Assembly (NCBI GenBank): GCA_964464925.1
Contig: CAYXLI010000004.1
Location: forward strand, 186,001 to 250,000
Direction of reading: 5' to 3'
DNA from: CAYXLI01 sp964464925
GTDB taxonomy: Bacteria; Acidobacteriota; Terriglobia; Bryobacterales; Bryobacteraceae
DNA: 64,000 nt
Every line of letters starts with the position of its first letter. Within the stretch, counting starts at the first letter, position 1. The position numbers and the translations under genes were made by a program. The notes below the pieces were generated by a model. It was not told the origin of the DNA. It searched no databases and saw only the letters and a program-made list of their open reading frames with translations. Shown piece after piece: positions 17,302 to 24,834 of the stretch.

Positions 17302-18108
17302 TTAGTAAAGAGATCGTTCTGTTTCGGGCACGCCCAGAATCCCGAGCGGTTCCAGCAATTGCCGCACTCCGGCCCGCAGGAAATTCAGCTCCGTGGTGCA
17401 CTGGAACATTTGAAAGCCTTCTTCGCGGAACTTCCGAATCTCTTCGGGGCTGCCGGCCGGTCTACCGAGAAACTTCTTGTGCCGGCGCGCCGCGGCCGCC
17501 ACGCGTTCGATGCAATCCTGCAGCACAGGCTCATTCTGCCGCCCGCGTAGGCCCAGGGAGAACGATAGGTCGCTCGTACCGATAAACAGGACATTCACGC
17601 CGGGTGTCGACGCGATTTCGTCGATCCTCTCGATCGCGCTGGCCTCTTCGATGACGGCGATCACCAGGACATTGGAATCCGCCGAATCGTAGTAGTTGCC
17701 AGGCTCGGGCCAACAGGCAGTCGCGAGGCCCGCTCCGGACCCCCTCCTGCCATTCGGCGGATAGCGGCAGGCCTGCGCCGCCCGGTGCGCCAGTTCCGGA
17801 GTGGATGTGAATGGGAAGATGACGCCAGTCACGCCCTGGTCCAGTACGCGCTTAGCCGTCCACAGTTCGACAACAGGCACTCTCGCGAAGACCGTAGCCG
17901 GAAGCCCACGCGTCGCCAGGACCATATTCCGAAGCGTCTCGAGCGTAATCGGCGAATGCTCCATCTCTACCCATAGGAAATCGAACCCGAGTGTCGCAGC
18001 CAGCGCCGCCGTCTCTACGCTGTTTGTGGTAATCGTCATCGCGAGCACAGGCTCGCCCGCCGCCAGACGCGTCCTGACAGGATTCTGCCAGGCGACTTTT
18101 TTACTCAT
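17302..18108 (-). CDS. HpcH/HpaI-type class II aldolase (2-keto-3-deoxy acid aldolase)
   Basis: A 268-aa metal-dependent TIM-barrel aldolase. The family features are in place: WVEMEHSP with the catalytic histidine (about H51), the FARVP arginine (R76), the YPPNGRRG loop (107-114), the IEEA metal-ligand glutamate (about 154) and the GTSDLS aspartate (about 180). Known members split 2-keto-3-deoxy sugar acids (rhamnonate, glucarate) or 4-hydroxy-2-oxo acids to pyruvate and an aldehyde. It heads a two-gene operon with the RraA-like gene. It supports a final route from an imported sugar acid to central metabolism. The exact substrate is not readable. Confidence 0.88.
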   Translation of the reverse strand: MSKKVAWQNPVRTRLAAGEPVLAMTITTNSVETAALAATLGFDFLWVEMEHSPITLETLRNMVLATRGLPATVFARVPVVELWTAKRVLDQGVTGVIFPFTSTPELAHRAAQACRYPPNGRRGSGAGLATACWPEPGNYYDSADSNVLVIAVIEEASAIERIDEIASTPGVNVLFIGTSDLSFSLGLRGRQNEPVLQDCIERVAAAARRHKKFLGRPAGSPEEIRKFREEGFQMFQCTTELNFLRAGVRQLLEPLGILGVPETERSLY

Positions 18109-18325
18109 CCGCGGTACCCTCCAGTTGAGTCGCCGCTGTTCCGCTGTGGATGTTTCAGAATTGAGAACACCATTCCATTATCGTGCGCAGCCGTCGCAAA
18201 CTGAGGCAGGAGTTTCAAAGCAACGCACTGCAGGCACAAGAACTCACTGGGCACCGGCACCCATTTCGGCGTATACCTGAGATAGACGAGCCGCCGAATC
18301 GGCCCCCGTTCACTTGGAGGAGATC

Positions 18326-18961
18326 ATGAAAGTTGCAGTCATCGGAGCAGGCCACATGGGCAAAGCTTTCGCCCACCGGCTGAGTGCGTCCGGCCATGAA
18401 GTCGCGATCGCCGCGAAGGACAAATCCCACGCCGAATCGGCCGCTAAAGAGACCGGCCATGCCGTAACCGCCGTTGATCTCCGCGAGGCTGCAGCCGCGG
18501 CCGACGTGATCATCGCCGCCACTCCTTATCCGGAGCAGGCGAAAGCGCTCCAATCGGCGGGTGACCTCGCCGGCAAAGTCGTAATCGAAATCAGCAACCC
18601 CGTCACGCCGGATTTTCAGGACCTCTCCGTCGGCCACACAACGTCCGCAGCCGAGAAGATCTCAGAAGCCCTGCCCAATGTGAAGCTCGTCAAGGCATTC
18701 AACACGGTCTTTGCGCAGGTGCTCACAGATGGTCCCGATTTCGGTGGTGGCAAACGCGTGCCCGCCTTCTATGCAGGTGACGACCCGGAAGCCAAAGCCA
18801 TAGTAAAAGGACTCATCGAGAGCATGGGATTTGAAGCGGTAGACGCCGGACCCCTCAGGCATTCGCGCCTTCTGGAGCCGCTCGGGATGCTGAACATCAT
18901 CTTCGCCTATCACCTCGGGCGAGGCACCGGCATCGCGCCCGCCTGGATCAGACGCGGCTAA
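18326..18961 (+). CDS. NADPH-dependent F420-reductase-like protein
   Basis: A 211-aa Rossmann-fold protein starting directly with the dinucleotide-binding motif (VIGAGHMG, about 5-12) and carrying the ATPYPEQ and EISNPVTP segments typical of F420-dependent NADP reductase relatives, including STEAP-like NAD(P)-binding proteins. A GGAGGAG Shine-Dalgarno (18316-18322) selects the ATG at 18326. It is divergent from the HpaI aldolase across about 220 bases in which I see no other gene. Cofactor F420 use cannot be inferred from this alone, since many homologues bind NADP(H) without F420. It ends four bases from the convergent isomerase-like gene. Confidence 0.8.
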   Translation: MKVAVIGAGHMGKAFAHRLSASGHEVAIAAKDKSHAESAAKETGHAVTAVDLREAAAAADVIIAATPYPEQAKALQSAGDLAGKVVIEISNPVTPDFQDLSVGHTTSAAEKISEALPNVKLVKAFNTVFAQVLTDGPDFGGGKRVPAFYAGDDPEAKAIVKGLIESMGFEAVDAGPLRHSRLLEPLGMLNIIFAYHLGRGTGIAPAWIRRG

Positions 18962-18965
18962 ACGC

Positions 18966-19910
18966 TCAGCTCAACGCTTCCTTGCAGAACTGAACGCACT
19001 TCGCGATCTCGTGCATCACGTCCGACCCCGCCGGCACAGTGTACTCGAATTCTATGGTGCCTTGGAATGGATACTTTTCTTTCTTTATCAACTGCAGCAC
19101 TTCGCGGATTGGTGTGTCACCCTGTCCCCACGGCATGTTCGGACCATTGTTCAGTTTGCGGTCCTTCAAATGGATATGCGTGATGCGGTCGGCGTGCTTC
19201 TTCAGGAACGGAATGGGCGAGACATTGTTCCCCGCGATGAAATGCCCTATATCCAGGTTGATCCCGTTGTACTTGGAATAGGTCATAGCCTTCTCCCAGC
19301 TCTCGGGGGTGGCGAAGGCCTCGGGACTATGCACGTTCGCATGGCCATGATAGCCGACCATCATCTTGTGCTTCGTCGCAAACTCTCCCAGCCATGGCGT
19401 ACGGCTCAAAGGAATCTCGCAGGAAATAGCGCGCGCTCCCAACGCCTTCGCCACGCCGAAGCAGTAGTCCACTACCGCGTCTTTCATGCTGTCCACCCCG
19501 TCGAACTTCACGATCTCGATGCGAACTCCCGCATCTTCGTACTTCTTCCGGAACTCCCTGAACTTGTCCATCGGCGCCGCAAGCCGCCACTTCTCCAGTG
19601 CCTCCGCCGTGGCACGCTGCACGGCCTGCTGCTCTTGAGTCGGCGCCTGCCCGCGTGGAATCGCGAGCCGGGTCGGAATGGGAGCTCCAAAGTACGCCTC
19701 CACTGGTTGGGAACGCAGTTCTACCGCACTCAGGCCCAGTTCCGCCAGATCCTTCAAGACATCATCCGCTCCGCCCGGCATTCCGTGGAAACTATACGGC
19801 GCGTTGATCCCGATCTGAACGCCGCCGAATTTTGAATCCGGCTTGGCCAGCAGGGTTGCCGGGAGTGCGGCGGCAGCGAACTTCCCGAGGTCTCGTCGTG
19901 TATATTTCAT
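18966..19910 (-). CDS. Tat-exported sugar phosphate isomerase/epimerase-like TIM-barrel protein
   Basis: A 314-aa protein whose leader has a twin-arginine-type motif (YTRRDLGKF) and a short hydrophobic stretch. The mature part is a xylose-isomerase-like TIM barrel. It shows AELGLSAVELRS, the IVKFDGVDSMKDAVVDYCF region, GYHGHANVHSPE, LDIGHFIAGN, and HLKDRK, the last two carrying probable metal ligands. Such exported isomerase-fold proteins are numerous in Acidobacteriota, Planctomycetes and Verrucomicrobia. ATG 19910 starts the Tat leader; the longer frame to 19934 adds an implausible tail. Its proximity to the sugar-acid locus suggests a role in sugar processing, but the substrate is unknown. 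Confidence 0.83.
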   Translation of the reverse strand: MKYTRRDLGKFAAAALPATLLAKPDSKFGGVQIGINAPYSFHGMPGGADDVLKDLAELGLSAVELRSQPVEAYFGAPIPTRLAIPRGQAPTQEQQAVQRATAEALEKWRLAAPMDKFREFRKKYEDAGVRIEIVKFDGVDSMKDAVVDYCFGVAKALGARAISCEIPLSRTPWLGEFATKHKMMVGYHGHANVHSPEAFATPESWEKAMTYSKYNGINLDIGHFIAGNNVSPIPFLKKHADRITHIHLKDRKLNNGPNMPWGQGDTPIREVLQLIKKEKYPFQGTIEFEYTVPAGSDVMHEIAKCVQFCKEALS

Positions 19911-19998
19911 AGCGTCGCATCCAGCATAGTGCAATTCGTCTCCCGCTTGCGGAACTCAACCCGTCAACGCGATATCTTCAGCCTTCCATAATGGAGTA

Positions 19999-20820
19999 AT
20001 GACCGTGCAGATTGAAGGCGTCACGTTGCATCTGGCGCATCCCGATGAGTTGAGCGTCGAATGGGTGGGGCAGGATGAGGTCATGCGGCAGCTGTTGGCC
20101 GCGTGGATGGTCATTGATCCGCGGGACACGCCCATGAATCCCCGGCTCTTGGGCAAGCCGGGCGTCGGGAAGACAACCATGGCGTACGCTGCGGCAAAGC
20201 GGCTCGGCCGTGAGGTGTATATTCTCCAGGCAACAGTCGATACCCGGCCCGAAGATCTGCTGGTCACTCCGGTCATTGAAGGGGAGGGGCAGTTGCGCTA
20301 CGTCGCGTCCCCACTGGTAACTGCCATGCTCCGTGGCGGTGTTGTCATCCTTGATGAAGGCAATCGCATGAGTGAAAAGAGTTGGGCAAGCATGGCTCCG
20401 CTCCTCGACACGCGCCGCTACGTGGAATCGATCGTTGCCGGCATCAAGATCAAAGCACATCCGGAGTTTCGATTCGTCGCCACGATGAACGATGACGCCT
20501 CTACCTTCGATTTGCCGGAGTACATCCACTCCCGTCTGCAACCCCAGATCATGCTCGATTTCCCCGAACGCGAGGAAGAGTACATGATCCTGAAGGCCAA
20601 CGTGCCCTTCGGCGAGGACGACGTCCTGCAGTATGTGACGAATTTCCTCCAGCAGGCGCATGCGGCGGATGAGCGCTACACGGTGCGCGACGGAATCAAC
20701 ATCGCCCGGTTCGTGATGAAGCTGAAGGCGGACCGGACTATGACGAATCGCGAAGCTCTCGACATGGCAATTCTCCAAACGCTGGGTGATGAAGCGGCAC
20801 GTTATGTCCGGCGCATTTGA
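19999..20820 (+). CDS. MoxR-type AAA+ ATPase
   Basis: A 273-aa AAA+ ATPase. Walker A is GKPGVGKT (52-59) and Walker B is VVILDE (115-120). Sensor-like FVATMND follows at about 153-159 with a C-terminal helical lid. The order and the DEGNRM segment fit the MoxR/AAA_5 group, cytoplasmic chaperone-like ATPases that usually work with a partner protein encoded next door. Here the partner is the long unrecognised protein that overlaps the 3' end of this gene. No von Willebrand A domain protein, the usual MoxR partner, is seen nearby. Confidence 0.88.
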   Translation: MTVQIEGVTLHLAHPDELSVEWVGQDEVMRQLLAAWMVIDPRDTPMNPRLLGKPGVGKTTMAYAAAKRLGREVYILQATVDTRPEDLLVTPVIEGEGQLRYVASPLVTAMLRGGVVILDEGNRMSEKSWASMAPLLDTRRYVESIVAGIKIKAHPEFRFVATMNDDASTFDLPEYIHSRLQPQIMLDFPEREEEYMILKANVPFGEDDVLQYVTNFLQQAHAADERYTVRDGINIARFVMKLKADRTMTNREALDMAILQTLGDEAARYVRRI

Positions 20821-22591
20821 AGTTCGATATTTCCCTGTAGTCGCCGGCCGGCTCGAGTTCGCCATGGAAGTGCGCCGTGCATTGCTCCGTGAGCAGCCGA
20901 AGGTAGTCGCCGTCGAACTGCCGGTTTCGCTCGAACGCGCGTATCGTAAGGCCATCGCGAGGCTTCCGGAATTCACCGTGCTGCTGTATCCGGACTCCGA
21001 TGAGGACTCAGCGGTGTACGTGCCGGTCGAGCCTGCCGATCCGTTCGTGGAAGCCGTGCGCACTGCCCTCGATATTGGCGCCGAAGTCGTGTTTCTGGAG
21101 CCGGAATTCCAGGCTCGCCCACACCTGCCGGCCGGCGCTCCCGACTCCTACGCCCTCAAATTCCTCGGGTACGAGAAATTCGTGGAGCAGTACCGCTCAT
21201 GCCCCCCCGCCGTGGATGAACAGACGCGCGAGTACGCCGCGGCCATGGCTTGGAAGCTCCAGGGCGCCGATCCGTTTGCCTCCACGTTTGCCGTGGTTTC
21301 CCTGCACACCCTTGCTGCTCTTCAGGACGCAATGCAAGTGCCTCAGGATGAGCCGGCAAACCGCTTCTCCAGGAGGGATGTGGAATTGCTCAACCCGCAT
21401 CCTGAGTGCCTCGCGGAGATCCTGATCGAGTATCCCTGGCTGCAGCACCGCTATGAGGAATACCGGCTGACGGGTGAAGCCGGCGTACTGGATCGCGCAC
21501 GCGCGCAGCTTGAGGTGCTGAAGCACGCCGAGGAGACATATCGCACGAATACCGGGGAGACTATCGCGCATTGGCACCGCCAATTGCTGGCACGGTACAC
21601 CCGGAATCTTGCCCTACTGAATGGCGACCTCGCGGCCCGGGTGTTTGACATGGCCGTGGCCGGCCGTTCCATCGTCGACGACAACTACGGCTGGGAGGTT
21701 TGGGAATCGGCCAACCGTTATCCGGCCCAGCAAGTCCATAGCGATCTGGAGACGGTCGACATCTCCGGCGAAGAGGTTTGGATTCACTCGAAGAAGCTGC
21801 GCCTACGCCGCAGATTGCCTCGTTTCAAACAGCAACTCCGCCCCAGCGCGTTGAAGCGGCGGAAGAAAGAGAAGCGTCCCGGCGAATGGGCAGAACAGGT
21901 GGATGGCAGCGGTATCTGTTCGTATCCTCCTGAAGATCTGGTCATTGAGAACTACGGCAAGTTTCTAAAGAAACAAGCCAAGACGATCCTGTCCGAGGAA
22001 CGCGAACGCGTTTTCCCCTTCACCACTTCGATCCTCGATGGAATCGATCTGCGCGAGACAATCCGGAACTGGCATGAGAAGAAGATTTACGTGCGCCAGC
22101 AGGAGCGGCTTACGGGCGAGGTCGGCTCGGTGGTCGTCATCTTCGATGAAGACCGGGAAGACCGTTACTCCTACCTGACCACCTGGCTCGGCGAGCATCA
22201 GAATGAGTCGGACATGGCCTTCTACGCAACCCATCCGTTCGACCACATGGTGGGTCCGGGCATAGGGAGGGCGGAGTATGGCGGCTTCCTGATGGCCCTT
22301 CCGCCGAGGCGCATGTTCGACGTGTGGTCCGATCCGGACTACGGGTTGGCCGAAACGAAAGCGGAGCGGCTCTTGCTTGCAGGCATCGATTACTCGGTAG
22401 AGAAGATTGTGGTGTACGTAGCGAAGAAGCCCCCGCGCTCCGTGTTCCGCAGCATCGCCTCGCGGATGGGCCAGAAAATTCTCTATATTCCGATCGGGCA
22501 GTTGTCGCCCACCAAACTGAAGAAGATCCGCGTCGTTCATGTGCTCGATGGCCACAAGCGGCGGGACGAAGCAACCGATTATATTTGGTAG
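20804..22591 (+). CDS. Uncharacterised protein partnered with MoxR ATPase
   Basis: A soluble-looking protein of about 595 aa that I do not recognise firmly. The N-terminus (EVRYFPVVAG, then QPKVVAVELP) is reminiscent of DUF5682/TraB/ChaN-like proteins, in which a similar strand carries an acidic catalytic or metal site; this is a weak resemblance. The middle has a basic segment (RRRLPRFKQQLRP, about residue 330), and the C-terminal third has alternating strand/helix pattern (VVVIFDEDRED, KIVVYVAKKPP, ILYIPIG). No signal or membrane helix is seen. It overlaps the MoxR gene by 17 bases, which implies co-translation and a shared job. Starts at GTG 20786 or ATG 20789 are also possible. Confidence 0.7.
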   Translation: MSGAFEVRYFPVVAGRLEFAMEVRRALLREQPKVVAVELPVSLERAYRKAIARLPEFTVLLYPDSDEDSAVYVPVEPADPFVEAVRTALDIGAEVVFLEPEFQARPHLPAGAPDSYALKFLGYEKFVEQYRSCPPAVDEQTREYAAAMAWKLQGADPFASTFAVVSLHTLAALQDAMQVPQDEPANRFSRRDVELLNPHPECLAEILIEYPWLQHRYEEYRLTGEAGVLDRARAQLEVLKHAEETYRTNTGETIAHWHRQLLARYTRNLALLNGDLAARVFDMAVAGRSIVDDNYGWEVWESANRYPAQQVHSDLETVDISGEEVWIHSKKLRLRRRLPRFKQQLRPSALKRRKKEKRPGEWAEQVDGSGICSYPPEDLVIENYGKFLKKQAKTILSEERERVFPFTTSILDGIDLRETIRNWHEKKIYVRQQERLTGEVGSVVVIFDEDREDRYSYLTTWLGEHQNESDMAFYATHPFDHMVGPGIGRAEYGGFLMALPPRRMFDVWSDPDYGLAETKAERLLLAGIDYSVEKIVVYVAKKPPRSVFRSIASRMGQKILYIPIGQLSPTKLKKIRVVHVLDGHKRRDEATDYIW

Positions 22592-22693
22592 CCCCGCGCG
22601 CCCGCACGTGTAAGAAGATCGATCCAGTACGCTCAAGCATCAGATCATTCCGAATGGACTAAATCAACTCCATACGAGGCCGATACACCTACT

Positions 22694-23548
22694 GTGAGAG
22701 AAGCATACGCCGTCACAACCATGTTGGAGGAAAGCCCGCTGGAGCTACCTCTTATCGGACAGTCCGTCGCTGTTCCCTTGCGCGCAAAAGCAATCGCTTC
22801 AGATATACCCGCGCGCGGACGAGTGCTCGCTTTTCTCGGTGCAAAAGGCGGAGTAGGCACGACGACGGTAGCCGTGAATGTAGGAGCGGCACTGTCCAGG
22901 CATGCACGCGTTATCGTGTGCGAACTGCAGCAGGGGGGCGGCTTTCAGGGCTTTCTTTCCAAGCCTCCGCAGTTGACAGTTTCCGCTCTCCGCAGATTGA
23001 ATTTCCATCCCGGGGCGGTAAGTGCCGGCCTTACCGAAATCTCCACGAATCTCCGCTTGCTGGCCGCAACTGCCCGAGCCGGAGAGTATCTCGATTTAGA
23101 AGGCGGCGAGGTTCGCACCTTGCTTCGCGTGTTGACCCGAATGGCCGATTTTGTGATTCTCGATCTCCCCGCCCAGGCTTCTGCGGCCACCAGGGCCGCG
23201 TTAGCCGGGTGCGATAGGGTTTCGCTGGTACTCGATCGGGAACCCGCATCGGTACGGGCCGCGGCCGGAGTCATCGAAATGTTGCGTGCTCTGGGGCTTC
23301 ATATCTCCTCTGTGGGCGCGGTCGCCGTCAATCGTGGCGCGGCGGCTTCTGAACCGCTCTCCGAAGTCCGTGCAAGAATAGGCTGCGGCCTCATCGGAGT
23401 CGTGCCTGCCGCCGCGACTTCCTGTTATTTATCTCAGCGGCTCGGCCGCCCGTTCGTCGTACTACAGCCGCGAGAGGTCGCCTCCATCGCTATCGCGAGC
23501 CTGGCGGACAAATTGCGGGCTGCGGAACTCCAACCTATCGCGATCTAG
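22694..23548 (+). CDS. ParA/MinD/CpaE-like ATPase
   Basis: A 284-aa P-loop ATPase with a deviant Walker A (AKGGVGTTT, about 50-58) and an aspartate-bearing strand (FVILDLPAQ). These define the SIMIBI class that includes ParA, MinD and CpaE. An N-terminal extension of about 40 residues precedes the P-loop, as in CpaE-like proteins, but no receiver domain is seen. No ParB, MinC/E or pilus genes are adjacent, so its partner is unknown; it may position or localise a surface machine. The start is GTG 22694 with ATG 22721 as an alternative. It converges on the esterase gene, six bases apart. Confidence 0.8.
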   Translation: MREAYAVTTMLEESPLELPLIGQSVAVPLRAKAIASDIPARGRVLAFLGAKGGVGTTTVAVNVGAALSRHARVIVCELQQGGGFQGFLSKPPQLTVSALRRLNFHPGAVSAGLTEISTNLRLLAATARAGEYLDLEGGEVRTLLRVLTRMADFVILDLPAQASAATRAALAGCDRVSLVLDREPASVRAAAGVIEMLRALGLHISSVGAVAVNRGAAASEPLSEVRARIGCGLIGVVPAAATSCYLSQRLGRPFVVLQPREVASIAIASLADKLRAAELQPIAI

Positions 23549-23554
23549 ATCTGT

Positions 23555-24523
23555 TTACGGACCACCGCCGTTCCCTGCTCCTCCCATCCGGACCGCATCG
23601 GCAATCTGCTGGTACGCATCGCGCGCCTGTGGAATTACTCCGGCAAGCGAGAAGAAAGGATGGATCATACCCGGGTAGCGGGTTAGTGACACAGGCACGC
23701 CTGCCTCGTGCAGTCGCCTTGCGTACGCCTCTCCTTCATCGCGGAGCGGATCGCATTCGGCCGTAAGGATCACCGCGGGCGGAAGCCCTCTCAAATCCCC
23801 GGCAAGCAAGGGCGACGCATGCGGGTGGCGCCCGTCCTCTTCACAGGAAAGGTAGTGGCCTCGGAACCACTCCATCGAAGCCTTCGTCAGGTGATACCCC
23901 TCCGCGAACTCGACGTAGGAACTGGTCTTCATGGCGGTCAGGTCCGTTACCGGATACACAAGCGCCTGCAGCGCAATACGGGGGCCTTTCTCATCCCGCG
24001 CCTTCAGCGAGACCACAGTGCCGAGATTGCCTCCCGCGCTGTCCCCACCCACCGTAATCCGGTTCGGATCGATGCCGAGCCGCCCGGCATTCTCTGCCAC
24101 CCAAACAGTTGCGGCATAGCAGTCAATGAGTGCTGCCGGGAATTTGTGTTCCGGAGCAAGGCGGTAATCCACTGCTACAACGACCGCTCCCGCGCGGCGG
24201 GCAATGGCAGTGCAAATCACGTGATGCGTATTCAGGTCGCACACAACCCAGCCGCCGCCATGGAAATAGACCATAGCAGGCCGGGGCGCCACTTCGACAG
24301 GCTTGTATACGCGGATTGGAATCGGCCCAAGCGGTCCGGGAATGGTAAGGTCCTCCACGGAGGCGACCGGTTCAGATTCCCCTCCGGTCGCTATCAGGCC
24401 GTCCAGCGCCATGGCCCGGCCCTCTGCCGGAGAAAGCGTGTGTAAACCCGGGTGCCCCTCCGCCGCGATTTCCTCGAGAAGGGCACGCGCCTTCGAATCC
24501 AGTCTTTCGCTGAGCCCCGACAT
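23555..24523 (-). CDS. HSL-family alpha/beta hydrolase (esterase/lipase)
   Basis: A 322-aa cytoplasmic esterase of the hormone-sensitive-lipase (family IV) group. The oxyanion-hole motif HGGG is at 88-91, the nucleophile serine in GDSAGG (S162), the acid in the DPLRDEG segment and the histidine in GMIHPF. There is no signal peptide. Natural substrates are usually short-chain esters. Its ATG overlaps the stop of the upstream GNAT gene (ATGA at 24522-24525), so the two are translationally coupled. Confidence 0.92.
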   Translation of the reverse strand: MSGLSERLDSKARALLEEIAAEGHPGLHTLSPAEGRAMALDGLIATGGESEPVASVEDLTIPGPLGPIPIRVYKPVEVAPRPAMVYFHGGGWVVCDLNTHHVICTAIARRAGAVVVAVDYRLAPEHKFPAALIDCYAATVWVAENAGRLGIDPNRITVGGDSAGGNLGTVVSLKARDEKGPRIALQALVYPVTDLTAMKTSSYVEFAEGYHLTKASMEWFRGHYLSCEEDGRHPHASPLLAGDLRGLPPAVILTAECDPLRDEGEAYARRLHEAGVPVSLTRYPGMIHPFFSLAGVIPQARDAYQQIADAVRMGGAGNGGGP

Positions 24524-24813
24524 CAGCTCACCCGCCCCCTGTATTTCTCCGCAACCAGGTCAACATACTCCGGGTGGCGTTTGATATACACGGCGATGAA
24601 GCTGCAGAGCGGCGCAACCTTGAGCTTGTTCTCGCGCGCGAACTCGAGCCCTGCCTTGGCAAGCTGCCCTCCCACGCCCCTTCCTTCCGATTCGTTTGGA
24701 ACCTCCGTGTGGACAAAATGGATCGTGTCCCCGTGGAGTCGGTATTCGAGCAGGGCGAGCCCTCCCTTGACTTTCGCTTCAAACCGGTTTTCGAGCTGGT
24801 TATTTTCGACCAT
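24523..24813 (-). CDS. Small GNAT-like N-acetyltransferase (YjdJ type)
   Basis: A 96-aa protein matching the short GCN5-related acetyltransferase family: LLEYRLHGD, then FVHTEVP, a glycine-rich cofactor loop (EGRGVGGQLAKAG) and the C-terminal CSFIAVYIKRHPEY segment. The length is normal for this family, which lacks the N-terminal half of ordinary GNATs. The function of this class is poorly defined. It overlaps the esterase gene downstream and is divergent from the oxidoreductase gene, with just 21 bases between the two start codons. Confidence 0.88.
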   Translation of the reverse strand: MVENNQLENRFEAKVKGGLALLEYRLHGDTIHFVHTEVPNESEGRGVGGQLAKAGLEFARENKLKVAPLCSFIAVYIKRHPEYVDLVAEKYRGRVS

Positions 24814-24817
24814 TCTG

Positions 24818-24827
24818 GTTATATACT
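24818..24827. promoter_or_regulatory. Overlapping divergent -10 elements between GNAT and oxidoreductase genes
   Basis: On the plus strand TATACT lies at 24822-24827; on the minus strand TATAAC lies at 24823-24818. Each sits about seven bases before the opposite start codon (ATG 24835 plus, ATG 24813 minus), so both transcripts would be leaderless. No good -35 is seen for either. A two-way promoter is inferred from the shared AT-rich core. Confidence 0.45.
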
Positions 24828-24834
24828 AGCGAGC

